DNA of 64,000 bases, from NCBI RefSeq assembly GCF_014647895.1, contig NZ_BMQB01000001.1, positions 434,001 through 498,000 on the forward strand. The letters are read 5' to 3'. The position numbers and the translations under genes were made by a program. Under the pieces are notes generated by a model. The model was given only the letters and a program-made list of their open reading frames with translations, did not search any database and had not been told where the DNA came from. This document shows, piece by piece, positions 21,047-35,196 of the stretch. Position 1 is the stretch's first letter; each line of letters starts with the position of its first letter. The stretch is from Pilimelia anulata (lineage in GTDB: Bacteria > Actinomycetota > Actinomycetes > Mycobacteriales > Micromonosporaceae).

Positions 21047-22540
21047 GTGCCGGACGCCATCACCCGTACCCCCGCCCCGACCGACAGCGCCGCCGACGGC
21101 CGGCGGGTGGCGCTGCTGACCCTCGGGTGCGCCCGGAATGAGGTTGATTCGGAGGAGTTGGCCGCCCGGCTGCACGCCGACGGCTGGCAGCTCACCGAGG
21201 GCGCCGACCACGCCGACGTCGTGGTGGTGAACACCTGCGGGTTCGTGGCCAAGGCCAAGCAGGACTCGATCGAGACGCTGCTCGCCGCCGCCGACAGCGG
21301 CGCCAAGGTGGTCGCCGCCGGGTGCATGGCCGAGCGGTACGGCCGGGAGCTGGCCGAGAGCCTGCCCGAGGCGGCTGCCGTCCTGAGCTTCGACGACTAC
21401 CCCGAGATCGCCGACCGGCTGCGCGGCGTGCTCGCCGGCGACGCGCACACCGCGCACGTCCCGCGGGACCGGCGGGAGCTGCTCCCGCTCACCCCCGTCG
21501 ACCGCCGGGCCAGCGCCGTCGCGCTGCCCGGCCACGGCGACCGGCCGACCGTGGACGGGGCGACGCCCGCGCACCTGCGGCCCGTCCTGCGGCACCGGCT
21601 CGGCGGCGGGCCGGTCGCCTCGCTGAAGCTCGCCTCCGGGTGCGACCGGCGGTGCGCGTTCTGCGCCATTCCGGCGTTCCGCGGGGCGTTCGTCTCCCGG
21701 ACGCCGGACGAGCTGCTCGCCGAGGCGCAGTGGCTCGCCGGGACCGGGGTGCGGGAGCTGGTCCTGGTCAGCGAGAACTCCACCTCGTACGGCAAGGACC
21801 TCGGCGACCCGCGGGCGCTGGACAAGCTGCTGCCCCAGCTCGCCGCGATCGACGGCATCGTCCGGGTCCGGGTGTCCTACCTCCAGCCGGCCGAGACGCG
21901 GCCGGGGCTGGTCGAGGCGATCGCCACGACGCCGGGCGTGGCGCCGTACTTCGACCTGTCCTTCCAGCACTCGGCCGAGCCGGTGCTGCGGCGGATGCGC
22001 CGGTTCGGGTCGACCGACCGGTTCCTGGAGCTGCTGGCGGGCGTCCGCGCGCTCGCCCCGGACGCCGGGGCGCGCAGCAACTTCATCGTCGGCTTCCCCG
22101 GCGAGAGCCGGGCGGACGTGGCCGAGCTGGTCCGGTTCCTGGAGGGCGCCCGGCTCGACGCGATCGGCGTCTTCGACTACAGCGACGAGGACGGCACCGA
22201 GGCCGCCGGGCTGCCCGGCAAGGTGGCGGCGGCCACGATCCGGCGCCGGTACGACAAGCTGCTCTCGCTCGCCGAGGAGTTGTGCGCGCAGCGGGCCGAG
22301 GAGCGGGTCGGCGGGACCGTCGAGGTGCTGGTCGACAGCATCGACGACGGCGTCGAGGGGCGGGCGGCGCACCAGGCGCCGGAGGTCGACGGGTCGACCA
22401 CGCTGGTGGCCGGGCCCGACGGGGTCGACCTGGCCGCGCTGCGGCCCGGCGACCTGGTCCGGGCGAGCGTCACCGCGAGCGCGGGGGTCGACCTGGTGGC
22501 CGTACCGGTGGCGATGCTCTCCGCGGCGGTGCGATCGTGA
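21047..22540 (+). CDS. rimO: Ribosomal protein S12 methylthiotransferase RimO
   Basis: RimO is a radical-SAM enzyme that methylthiolates a conserved Asp of ribosomal protein S12. The 497-residue protein has the N-terminal UPF0004 cysteines ([23 protein letters not shown]) and the radical-SAM CxxxCxxC as C199, C203, C206. It also has [15 protein letters not shown] and a C-terminal TRAM-like domain. A 30-residue insert before the radical-SAM domain ([19 protein letters not shown]) is typical of actinomycete RimO. The stop overlaps pgsA by GTGA, starting a coupled run rimO-pgsA-cinA. Confidence 0.93.
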   Translation: MPDAITRTPAPTDSAADGRRVALLTLGCARNEVDSEELAARLHADGWQLTEGADHADVVVVNTCGFVAKAKQDSIETLLAAADSGAKVVAAGCMAERYGRELAESLPEAAAVLSFDDYPEIADRLRGVLAGDAHTAHVPRDRRELLPLTPVDRRASAVALPGHGDRPTVDGATPAHLRPVLRHRLGGGPVASLKLASGCDRRCAFCAIPAFRGAFVSRTPDELLAEAQWLAGTGVRELVLVSENSTSYGKDLGDPRALDKLLPQLAAIDGIVRVRVSYLQPAETRPGLVEAIATTPGVAPYFDLSFQHSAEPVLRRMRRFGSTDRFLELLAGVRALAPDAGARSNFIVGFPGESRADVAELVRFLEGARLDAIGVFDYSDEDGTEAAGLPGKVAAATIRRRYDKLLSLAEELCAQRAEERVGGTVEVLVDSIDDGVEGRAAHQAPEVDGSTTLVAGPDGVDLAALRPGDLVRASVTASAGVDLVAVPVAMLSAAVRS

Positions 22541-23121
22541 GCGCCGGCACCTCGGTCGACTCCGGCCGGGTGCCGCTGCTCAACCCCGCGAACCTGCTCA
22601 CGGTGCTGCGCCTGGCGCTGGTGCCGGTGTTCACGACGTTCGTCGTGCTGTCCGACCTCACCGCGCCGGGCTGGCGGATCGCCGCCTGCGTGACGTTCGC
22701 CGCCGCGTCGGCCACCGACGCCGCCGACGGCTGGATCGCCCGCCGGTACGGCCTGGTCACCCCCTTCGGGAAGGTGGCCGACCCGATCGCCGACAAGGCG
22801 CTGACCGGGGCGGCGCTGGTGCTGCTGTCGGTGTACGCGGCGGTGCCGTGGTGGGTGACGATCGTGATCCTGGTCCGCGAGTGGGGGGTGACCCTGCTGC
22901 GGTTCTGGGTGATCCGGATCGGGGTGATCCCGGCCAGCCGCGGCGGCAAGGTCAAGACGGCCCTGCAGATCCTCGCGATCGCCTGGTACCTCTGGCCGGT
23001 CCCCGCCGCGGTGGTGTGGGTCGGGCCGTGGCTGCTGGGGGCGGCGGTGCTGGCCACGGTGGCGACGGGCGTCGACTACGTGCTGCGGGCGCTGCGGCTG
23101 CGCGCCCACGCGCGCGAATGA
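22537..23121 (+). CDS. pgsA: CDP-diacylglycerol-glycerol-3-phosphate 3-phosphatidyltransferase PgsA
   Basis: PgsA makes phosphatidylglycerol phosphate, precursor of phosphatidylglycerol and cardiolipin, in the membrane. The 194-residue protein has several membrane helices and the complete CDP-alcohol phosphotransferase motif [12 protein letters not shown], continued by [10 protein letters not shown], with all metal-binding Asp residues present. [17 protein letters not shown] is the usual N-terminal helix. Overlaps rimO (GTGA) and cinA (ATGA). Confidence 0.93.
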   Translation: MSAGTSVDSGRVPLLNPANLLTVLRLALVPVFTTFVVLSDLTAPGWRIAACVTFAAASATDAADGWIARRYGLVTPFGKVADPIADKALTGAALVLLSVYAAVPWWVTIVILVREWGVTLLRFWVIRIGVIPASRGGKVKTALQILAIAWYLWPVPAAVVWVGPWLLGAAVLATVATGVDYVLRALRLRAHARE

Positions 23122-23618
23122 CCGTCCCACCGGGTACGTCCGGGGGCGGTGCGGCGGACCTCGTCGCGGCGCTCGCGCGCGGCGGCCGGACGGTCGCCGT
23201 TGCCGAGTCGCTGACCGGCGGGCTGCTCGCCGCGGCGTTCGTCGCGGTGCCGGGGGCCAGCGCGGTCCTGCGCGGCGGGATCCTCGCGTACGCCACCGAC
23301 CTCAAGGCCGACCTGCTCGGCGTACCGGCCGACCTGCTCGCCGCCCGCGGCCCGGTCGACGCCGACGTCGCCGCCGCGATGGCCGCCGGGGCCCGCCGGC
23401 GGTGCGGCGCCGACTGGGGCGTGGCCACCACCGGCGTCGCCGGCCCGGGGCCGCAGGACGGCGTACCGGCCGGGCGGGCGTTCGTCGCTGTCGCCGGGTC
23501 CACCGGGACCCGGACCCGCCGATTCGACCTGCCGGGTGATCGCGCCGAAGTGCGAAATGCGACGGTACGGGAGGCATTGGTCCTTTTACGGGAGTCGCTG
23601 GCCGCGCCGCCCCCGTGA
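23118..23618 (+). CDS. cinA: CinA C-terminal domain protein (nicotinamide-nucleotide amidohydrolase, PncC type)
   Basis: The 166-residue single-domain protein corresponds to the CinA C-terminal domain, which deamidates NMN to nicotinate mononucleotide in pyridine-nucleotide recycling. Visible motifs are [40 protein letters not shown] and [22 protein letters not shown]. The N-terminal MoCF-like domain of full-length CinA is absent, which is usual for actinomycete pgsA-cinA pairs. Its ATG overlaps the pgsA stop. Confidence 0.9.
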   Translation: MTVPPGTSGGGAADLVAALARGGRTVAVAESLTGGLLAAAFVAVPGASAVLRGGILAYATDLKADLLGVPADLLAARGPVDADVAAAMAAGARRRCGADWGVATTGVAGPGPQDGVPAGRAFVAVAGSTGTRTRRFDLPGDRAEVRNATVREALVLLRESLAAPPP

Positions 23619-23670
23619 CATCGCCCCGCGCAACGCCGCGGGGGAGGGTGTCGACGCGCAGCGCAGACGG

Positions 23671-23676
23671 TACGGT
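23671..23676 (+). promoter_or_regulatory. Candidate -10 element TACGGT for the clgR-like gene
   Basis: TACGGT lies 52 bases before ATG 23729, giving a leader with a GGGAGG ribosome binding site. It would let the regulator be expressed apart from cinA. Confidence 0.35.
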
Positions 23677-23728
23677 GGGGATCTGCCGGGTCGGCGGACC
23701 GAGCCGGCGGTTCACCCGGGAGGTGCGC

Positions 23729-24151
23729 ATGGTGCTGCTGCGTCGCGTGATCGGGGACGCGCTGCGTTCCCGCCGCCAGGAGCAGCACCGCACCCTGCGC
23801 GAGGTCTCCACCGCCGCCAACGTCAGCCTGGGCTACCTGTCCGAGATCGAGCGCGGGCAGAAGGAGGCGTCCAGCGAGCTGCTGGCCGCCATCTGCGACG
23901 CCCTCGGCGCCCACCTGTCCGAGGTGCTGCGCGAGGTGTCCGACACGGTGGCGCTCGCCGAGCGGATGCAGGGCGTGCTGGTCCCGGTCGGCGGCGACGC
24001 GCCGGCGGCCCCGCCCGCCCGCCGCACCCGGGTCACCGACGGCGAGGTGTCGGTGGCGGTCCGGCAGGACACGCCGCTGAAGACGACGCTGCGCACGACG
24101 CGCAACGTCCGCACCCGCGGCGCCGGCCGCGACGTCGTCTGCGCCGCCTGA
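23729..24151 (+). CDS. clgR: XRE-family transcriptional regulator, ClgR/PopR type
   Basis: The 140-residue protein has an N-terminal Cro/CI helix-turn-helix ([53 protein letters not shown]). It continues [10 protein letters not shown], as in actinobacterial ClgR, which activates clp protease genes and other stress genes. The tail has a conserved basic segment and ends VVCAA. In Streptomyces and mycobacteria an Ala-Ala C-terminus makes ClgR-type regulators ClpP substrates, so the ending is consistent with proteolytic control. ATG 23729 is chosen for the GGGAGG 5 bases upstream. The position after pgsA-cinA matches the known clgR context. Confidence 0.82.
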   Translation: MVLLRRVIGDALRSRRQEQHRTLREVSTAANVSLGYLSEIERGQKEASSELLAAICDALGAHLSEVLREVSDTVALAERMQGVLVPVGGDAPAAPPARRTRVTDGEVSVAVRQDTPLKTTLRTTRNVRTRGAGRDVVCAA

Positions 24152-24313
24152 CCGCTCCGCGCGCCGGAACCGCGGCCGGGTCGGCTATGGACCGGCCGCC
24201 GCCACCGTAGCCATGGGCCGCCGCCGCACCGGCCGCCGCGAGACCTTCCTCCGCATCGCCGCGCCGCCCGACCTCCCGCCGCGCCGCCCGGCCGCCGCGC
24301 GCCGCGTGGTCGG

Positions 24314-25420
<1,107 letters not shown>

Positions 25421-25430
25421 GCCCGCCCCC

Positions 25431-30152
<4,722 letters not shown>

Positions 30153-30236
30153 CCTGCCCCCTACCCCCGACAATCACGCGCCGACCGCGCTGCCCGCCGA
30201 CCCCCCGTGCGGCGGCGGACCTGCGTGCGTCGGGCA

Positions 30237-30274
30237 CGCTGCCCGCCCGACCCCCGTGCGCCGGGCGGGCAGCG
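30237..30274. terminator. Hairpin between the PPOX-fold gene and lhr
   Basis: CGCTGCCCGCCCG (30237-30249) and CGGGCGGGCAGCG (30262-30274) make a perfect 13-bp stem with a 12-base loop. It lies downstream of the minus-strand gene ending at 30392 and just upstream of lhr, so it is likely the terminator of the former. Confidence 0.6.
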
Positions 30275-30391
30275 CCGAGCCACCCGGCGGACCACACCCC
30301 CCACAAGCCCGGCCGCCGGGCGGGCAAGCGTCGGTGGCGCCGCCGGTGCGGTACCGATCGGGCCTCCGTGCGTCGGGTGGGCGGGGCGGGG

Positions 30392-31033
30392 TCAGGCGGT
30401 GGGCAGGTAGGCCGGGAGCGGGGCGGTCGTGGCCGGGTCCGGGATCGGGGTGCCCGGCGTCAGCCGCAGTGGCACCACCCCGGCCCAGTGCGGCAGCGCG
30501 GCGTCGGCCGGCTCGTCGCTCACCCCGCCGGACCGCGCCTTGTACGACACGTCGCGCAGGTCCAGCCGCAGCAGCCCGGTCTGCGCGTCCTCCCGCCCGT
30601 CCGCCGCCCGGCTGTCCGCGGCCCGGCCGGGGCCGAGCTTGTCGACCAGCGCGGCGAACGCCGCCCGCCGCTGCGCCGGGTCGGCCACCCGGTGCGCCGT
30701 ACCGTGCGCGACCACCGACCGGTAGTTGGCGCTGTGGTGGAACTGCGACCGCGCGTACACCAGGCCGTCGAGCAGCGTGACCGCCAGGCAGACGGGCAGC
30801 CCGGCGGGGCTCCGGGCGGCGAGCAGCGGGCCGCTGCCGGTCGACCCGTGCAGGTACACCACGTCGTCGATCCGCACGTGCATCGTCGGCAGCACCGCCG
30901 GCGCCCCGTCGACGGTGAACGCCAGGTGGCAGAACCACGCCTCGTCGAGCACCGCGTGCACGGCCGCCCGGTCGTACGACACCCGGTCGCGGAGGCGGCG
31001 CGGCGTCGTCCGGGAGCTGATCGGGTACGTCAT
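30392..31033 (-). CDS. Pyridoxamine 5'-phosphate oxidase-fold FMN-binding protein
   Basis: The 213-residue protein has the split-barrel fold of PPOX-like/NimA-type proteins. Visible are AVLDEAWFCHLAFTVDGAPAVLPTMHVRIDDVVYLHGSTGSGPLLAA and the VARSQFHHSANYRSVVAHG segment typical of actinomycete members. It probably binds FMN or a deazaflavin; the substrate is not predictable. ATG 31033 has GGAGG 5 bases upstream. It is divergent from a MocR regulator, which suggests PLP-linked control of this gene. Confidence 0.85.
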   Translation of the reverse strand: MTYPISSRTTPRRLRDRVSYDRAAVHAVLDEAWFCHLAFTVDGAPAVLPTMHVRIDDVVYLHGSTGSGPLLAARSPAGLPVCLAVTLLDGLVYARSQFHHSANYRSVVAHGTAHRVADPAQRRAAFAALVDKLGPGRAADSRAADGREDAQTGLLRLDLRDVSYKARSGGVSDEPADAALPHWAGVVPLRLTPGTPIPDPATTAPLPAYLPTA

Positions 31034-31070
31034 CGCGGCCTCCGCCAAAGTGTGCTGACGCTCAGAATGT

Positions 31071-31109
31071 ACTGGTACAATCTTGAAACTGTGACAGCAC
31101 AATACCAGT
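31071..31109. promoter_or_regulatory. Candidate MocR operator and promoter
   Basis: ACTGGTA (31071-31077) and TACCAGT (31103-31109) form a 7-bp inverted repeat with a 25-base spacer. It spans the near-consensus -10 TACAAT (31076-31081) and the GTG start of the regulator gene. A bound regulator would block its own promoter. Confidence 0.5.
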
Positions 31110-32416
31110 TCACCGGCGACAACGCCGCCACCATCGCCGCCGGGATCGAGGCCGGCATCCGCGCCGGCGCGCTGCCGCCCGGTACCGCCCTGCCGCCCGT
31201 CCGGGGGCTCGCCGGGCAGCTCGGCGTCGCCGCCGGCACCGTCGCCCGCGCCTACACCGACCTGCGCCGCCGCGGCGTCCTGGAGACCGCCGGCCGGCAC
31301 GGCACCCGGGTCCGCCCGCGCCCGCCGATCGCCGCCGCCACCCCCGCCGCGCCCGCCCCGGCCGGCCCGGGCGACCACGCCGCCGGCGAGCCCGACCCGG
31401 CCCTCCTGCCCGACCTGCGCCCCGCCCTCGCGGCCCTCGCCGCCGACCCCCGGCCCGCCACGTACGGCACCGCCGGGCCGCTGCCCGGGCTGCTCGCCGC
31501 CGCCCGCGAGCGGCTCGCCGCCGACGGGGTACCCGCCGACCACCTCACCGTCACCGCCGGCGCCCTCGACGCCATCGACCGGCTGCTCTCCGCCCACCTG
31601 CGCCCCGGCGACCGGGTCGCCGTCGAGGACCCCGGCTGGGGCAACGTGCACGACCTCATCGCCGCCCTCGGCCTCACCGCCGTACCGCTGCCCGTCGACG
31701 ACGACGGCCCCACCGTCGCCGGGCTCCGGCAGGCCCTCGGCGCCCGCCCCGGCGCCGTCGTCGTCACCAGCCGCGCGCACAACCCCACCGGCGCCGCCCT
31801 CACCGCCGCCCGGTCCGCCGCCCTGCGCGAGCTGCTGGGCGCCCACCCCGACGTCCTGGCCATCGAGGACGACCACTCCGCCGAACTCTCCGGCGTACCC
31901 CTGCACCCGCTCGCCGGCAGCACCCGGAGCTGGGCGTACGTCCGCTCCACCGCCAAGCCGTACGGCCCCGACCTGCGACTGGCCGTCGTCGCCGGCGACG
32001 CCGCCACCGTCGGCCGGGTCGCCGGCCGGATGCGGCTCGGCGCCGGCTGGGTCTCCACCCTGCTCCAGCGCCTCGTCCTGCACCTGTGGACCGACCCCGC
32101 CGCGACCGCCCGGGTCGCCGCCGCCCGGGCCGCGTACGCCGACCGCCGCGACCTGCTGCGCGCCGCCCTCGCCGACCGCGGCCTGACCGCGCACGGCCGC
32201 ACCGGCCTCAACCTGTGGCTGCCCGTCGCCGACGAGGCACACGCCGTCACCGTGCTGCGCGAGCGCGGCTACCACGTCGCGGCCGGCTCCCGGTACCGGC
32301 TCGGCGCGCCGCCCGGCGTCCGCGTCACGATCAGCACCCTCACCGCCGCCGCGACCCCCGCGCTCGCCGACGCGCTCGCCGACGCGGCCGCCCGGCCCGG
32401 CCCGTCCGGCGTGTGA
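31091..32416 (+). CDS. MocR-type PLP-dependent transcriptional regulator (GntR winged helix plus aminotransferase domain)
   Basis: The 441-residue protein has an N-terminal GntR winged helix (about 1-75: GIRAGALPPGTALPPVRGLAGQLGVAAGTVARAYTDLRRRGVLETAGRHGT) and a fold-type I aminotransferase domain. The Schiff-base lysine is K289 in STAKPYGPDLRLA, and SRAHNPTGAALT is the conserved Asn-Pro-x-Gly loop. MocR proteins sense PLP or amines through the aminotransferase domain; PdxR types control vitamin B6 genes. GTG 31091 is chosen because TACAAT ends 9 bases before it, so an upstream ATG at 31067 would not be transcribed. Confidence 0.9.
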   Translation: MTAQYQFTGDNAATIAAGIEAGIRAGALPPGTALPPVRGLAGQLGVAAGTVARAYTDLRRRGVLETAGRHGTRVRPRPPIAAATPAAPAPAGPGDHAAGEPDPALLPDLRPALAALAADPRPATYGTAGPLPGLLAAARERLAADGVPADHLTVTAGALDAIDRLLSAHLRPGDRVAVEDPGWGNVHDLIAALGLTAVPLPVDDDGPTVAGLRQALGARPGAVVVTSRAHNPTGAALTAARSAALRELLGAHPDVLAIEDDHSAELSGVPLHPLAGSTRSWAYVRSTAKPYGPDLRLAVVAGDAATVGRVAGRMRLGAGWVSTLLQRLVLHLWTDPAATARVAAARAAYADRRDLLRAALADRGLTAHGRTGLNLWLPVADEAHAVTVLRERGYHVAAGSRYRLGAPPGVRVTISTLTAAATPALADALADAAARPGPSGV

Positions 32417-32444
32417 CCCGCGGGCCGATCGGGTACGCCCGCCC

Positions 32445-33101
32445 ATGGCCCCGACCACCGGCGCACCCGGCGCCGCCCGCTACGTCCCCGACCACGCCGA
32501 CCTCGACGCCCTGCGCGCCGCGGTCGACGGCTGCCGCGGCTGCACCCTGTACCGCGACACCACGCAGGGCGTCGGCGGCGCCGGCCCCGCCGACGCCACC
32601 GTCGTCCTCGTCGGCGAGCAGCCCGGCGACGCCGAGGACCGGCAGGGCGCCCCCTTCGTCGGCCCCGCCGGGCGGGTCCTGCGCCGCGCCGTCGACGAGG
32701 CCGGCCTGCCCGCCGACCGCACGTACCGGACCAACGCCGTCAAGCACTTCGGCCACACCCTGCGCGGCGAGCGGCGCATCCACCGGACCCCCACCCGCAC
32801 CGAGGTGGCGGCCTGCCGACCCTGGCTCGTCGCGGAGTTCGGCCGCCTGCGCCCGACCCTCGTCGTGGCGCTCGGCGCGACCGCCGGCAGGGCGCTGTTC
32901 GGACCGGACTTCCGGGTCACCCGCGACCGCGGCACGCTGCTGCCCTGGCCCCGCTCGGCCGAGCACCCCGCCGACTTCCCGGACACCGGCGCCCGCGCCC
33001 TGGCCACCATCCACCCGTCGGCGGTGCTGCGCGCCGACGACCGGGAGACCGCGTACGCCGGCCTGGTCGCCGACCTCCGCACCGCCGCCGCGGCCCTGTA
33101 G
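32445..33101 (+). CDS. udgX: UdgX-type uracil-DNA glycosylase
   Basis: The 218-residue protein belongs to the family 4-like uracil-DNA glycosylases. It carries the UdgX loop as GERRIHRTP, with His113 at the position that bonds covalently to the abasic sugar in mycobacterial UdgX. Motif 1 is GEQPGDAEDRQGAPFVGPAG and the C-terminal motif is HPSAVLR. The usual loop is KRRIH; here Glu109 replaces the Lys. Only three cluster-type cysteines are present (C30, C33, C124), and the stretch LVVALGATAG, where the family often has the fourth Cys, has Ala. It follows the MocR gene by 28 bases. Confidence 0.88.
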   Translation: MAPTTGAPGAARYVPDHADLDALRAAVDGCRGCTLYRDTTQGVGGAGPADATVVLVGEQPGDAEDRQGAPFVGPAGRVLRRAVDEAGLPADRTYRTNAVKHFGHTLRGERRIHRTPTRTEVAACRPWLVAEFGRLRPTLVVALGATAGRALFGPDFRVTRDRGTLLPWPRSAEHPADFPDTGARALATIHPSAVLRADDRETAYAGLVADLRTAAAAL

Positions 33102-33314
33102 CGCCGCGGGCGGCGGGCCCTCCGGCGGGGTCGAGCGGCACGTCGGGGCGCGGCCGGCATGGCGGGTCGCCGGGCCGACAGCGGGCCACGGCGGGGCGGA
33201 TCGGCCGGGGTCGGCAGCGGGCCCGGCGGAGCGGATTGCCGGGCCGGCGGTGGGCTCCGGCGGGCGGGTTGCCAGGTGTGATCCGAGCCCTGCCCCGGCG
33301 GGCGATCCGGCGGA

Positions 33315-33320
33315 TACGAT
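33315..33320 (+). promoter_or_regulatory. Candidate -10 element TACGAT for the MFS gene
   Basis: TACGAT lies 34 bases before GTG 33355 in an otherwise featureless GC-rich interval of about 250 bases. No clear -35 is visible. Confidence 0.35.
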
Positions 33321-33354
33321 CGCGGACCCACCCCACCCGCCGTAAGGAGCCCGC

Positions 33355-34812
33355 GTGCGCCCCGAGGCCGTCCACCGACGCACCCTCCGGCTGCTGTTCG
33401 CCACCCAGACCCTCGGCGCCGTCGGCGTGGCCATCGGCATGTCGGTCGGCGCCCTGCTCACCGCCCGGATCGCCGGCACCCGCCTGTCCGGCCTGGCGCA
33501 GAGCGGCGCCGTCGTCGGCGGTGCCCTGCTCACCATCCCGGTCACCCGGCTCACCGCCGCCCACGGCCGCCGCGTCGGCCTGGCCCTCGCCTACGCCGTC
33601 GGCACGCTCGGCGCCGTGCTCACCGTCACCGGCGCGACCGTACCGAGCCTGCCCCTGCTCTTCGGCGGCCTGATCCTGTTCGGCGGCGGCACCACCGCCA
33701 ACCTCCAGGCCCGGTACGCCGCCGTCGACCTCGCCCCCGCCGACCGCCGCGGCCGCCACCTCTCCCTGATCGTCTGGGCCACCACCCTCGGCGCGGTCGC
33801 CGCCCCGCTGCTCGCCCCGCTGGCCGACCGCCTCGTCGCCGACTGGGAGCTGGCGCCGCTCAGCGGCCCGTTCGTGATCAGCGCGGCGGCGTTCGCCCTC
33901 GGCGGGGTCGTGCTGTGGCTCCTGCTGCGCCCCGACCCCCTGCTCGTCGCCCGCGCCCTCGCCGCCCCCTCGGCCGCCGCGCCGGTCGATGCCGTACCGC
34001 TGGTCGCGCCGGTCGATCCCGTACCGCTGGTCGCGCCGGTCGATTCCGCGCCGCCGGCCGCGGTCCGGCCGGCGCCGTCGGCTGCCCCCGGCACCGACCG
34101 CGGCGCCCCGACCGGCATCGGCGCCCCGGTCGGTCCGCCCGCCGCTGTGGCGGCCGCGGTCGGCGCGGAGCCCGCGGGCCCACCCACCCCCGCCGCCCCC
34201 GCCGGCGCGGGGGAGCGGCTCACCATCCGGTCCGCGCTGCCCCTGGTCGCCGCGAACCCGTACGCCCGCCTCGGCGTCGCCGCCGTCGCCCTCGGCCACA
34301 TGATCATGGTCGGCGTCATGTCGATGACCCCCGTCCACCTCGGCAACCACCACCCCGCCCACCGCGTCCTCACGCTCGTCGGCATCGTCCTCTCCCTGCA
34401 CATCGCCGGCATGTACGCCCTCTCCCCGCTGCTCGGCCTGCTCACCGACCGGCTGGGCAGCCGCCCCGTGATCGGCATCGGCGCCGTCCTGCTCGCCGCC
34501 GCCTGCCTGGTCGCCGGCACCGCCGGCGCCGACACCACCCGGCTGGCGATCGGCCTGACGCTGCTGGGCCTCGGCTGGTCGGGCACGATGGTGGCCGGCT
34601 CGACGCTGCTCACCGCGCACGTCCCGCTCGCCGCCCGACCCGCCGCCCAGGGCCTGTCCGACCTGGTCACAGGGCTGGCCGGCGCGGCGGCCGGCGCGGT
34701 CAGCGGCTTCGTCGTCGCGGGCCTCGACTTCCGCGCCCTCGCCCTGGGTGCCGGCCTGGTGACGGTGCCGCTCGCGCTGTGGACGCTCCGCCCCGGCGCC
34801 CGACCGACCTGA
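33355..34812 (+). CDS. Major facilitator superfamily transporter
   Basis: The 485-residue membrane protein has about 12 hydrophobic helices in two halves. Conserved MFS loops are present, such as TRLTAAHGRRVGLALAYAVG between helices 2 and 3 and TDRLGSRPVIGIGAVLLAAA in the second half. The central loop (about 205-285) is a long Pro/Ala/Val-rich linker with a tandem repeat. The substrate is unknown; it resembles actinobacterial efflux-type transporters. GTG 33355 has AAGGAG 6 bases upstream. DUF3046 follows 11 bases after its stop, so the two may share a transcript. Confidence 0.87.
   Translation: MRPEAVHRRTLRLLFATQTLGAVGVAIGMSVGALLTARIAGTRLSGLAQSGAVVGGALLTIPVTRLTAAHGRRVGLALAYAVGTLGAVLTVTGATVPSLPLLFGGLILFGGGTTANLQARYAAVDLAPADRRGRHLSLIVWATTLGAVAAPLLAPLADRLVADWELAPLSGPFVISAAAFALGGVVLWLLLRPDPLLVARALAAPSAAAPVDAVPLVAPVDPVPLVAPVDSAPPAAVRPAPSAAPGTDRGAPTGIGAPVGPPAAVAAAVGAEPAGPPTPAAPAGAGERLTIRSALPLVAANPYARLGVAAVALGHMIMVGVMSMTPVHLGNHHPAHRVLTLVGIVLSLHIAGMYALSPLLGLLTDRLGSRPVIGIGAVLLAAACLVAGTAGADTTRLAIGLTLLGLGWSGTMVAGSTLLTAHVPLAARPAAQGLSDLVTGLAGAAAGAVSGFVVAGLDFRALALGAGLVTVPLALWTLRPGARPT
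33979..34032 (+). repeat. Two 27-bp tandem repeats in the MFS linker
   Basis: Two adjacent 27-bp units differ at one base, and a third partial copy follows. They encode APVDAVPLV and APVDPVPLV in the central loop. Confidence 0.85.
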
Positions 34813-34823
34813 GGGGACGCACC

Positions 34824-35024
34824 GTGCGGCTCACCGACTTCTGGCAGCGGCTCGACGAGGTCTTCGGCCCCGGCTACGCGGCCAGCGTCGCCACCGACCT
34901 GGTCCTGCCGAACCTCGACGGCCGCACCATCACCCGGGCACTCGACCAGGGCGTACCCACCGTCGTCGTGTGGCGGGCCGTGTGCGCCGCGTACCCCGAG
35001 CGGGTACCGCCGCGACTACGCTGA
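34824..35024 (+). CDS. DUF3046 protein
   Basis: The 66-residue protein reads [65 protein letters not shown]. It matches the DUF3046 family that sits just upstream of recA in many actinomycetes. The function is unknown. GTG 34824 is preceded by GAGGGGA. It ends 28 bases before the recA LexA box. Confidence 0.9.
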   Translation: MRLTDFWQRLDEVFGPGYAASVATDLVLPNLDGRTITRALDQGVPTVVVWRAVCAAYPERVPPRLR

Positions 35025-35051
35025 GCAGCCGGCACCCCGATGTACTGACGA

Positions 35052-35067
35052 TCGAACACCTGTTCGG
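35052..35067. promoter_or_regulatory. LexA (SOS) box upstream of recA
   Basis: TCGAACACCTGTTCGG matches the actinobacterial LexA box TCGAAC-N4-GTTCGA at 11 of 12 defined positions. It lies 130 bases before the recA start. Confidence 0.92.
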
Positions 35068-35121
35068 TTATTGTCCACAGCAGGGGACGTGTCCACAGGC
35101 TCCGGCCCGCCGACTGTCATT

Positions 35122-35144
35122 TCGTCGGACCCACCGCCTAGCGT
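35122..35144 (+). promoter_or_regulatory. RecA-NDp / PafBC-like LexA-independent promoter of recA
   Basis: TCGTCGGAC, an exact 8-base gap, then TAGCGT. The mycobacterial RecA-NDp consensus is TTGTCRGTG-N8-TANNNT. The match is 6 of 9 in the first block with exact spacing and a valid -10. Transcription would start near 35151, downstream of the LexA box, as in mycobacteria. Confidence 0.5.
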
Positions 35145-35196
35145 GTCCCGCGTGACGAAACGACCGACGAAATCGGCGACCACAGGGGTGGCAGCA

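Noticed and set aside
35071..35196. N-terminal extension of RecA
   Set aside because: It overlaps the promoter elements and is unlike any RecA N-terminus; ATG 35197 has a ribosome binding site.
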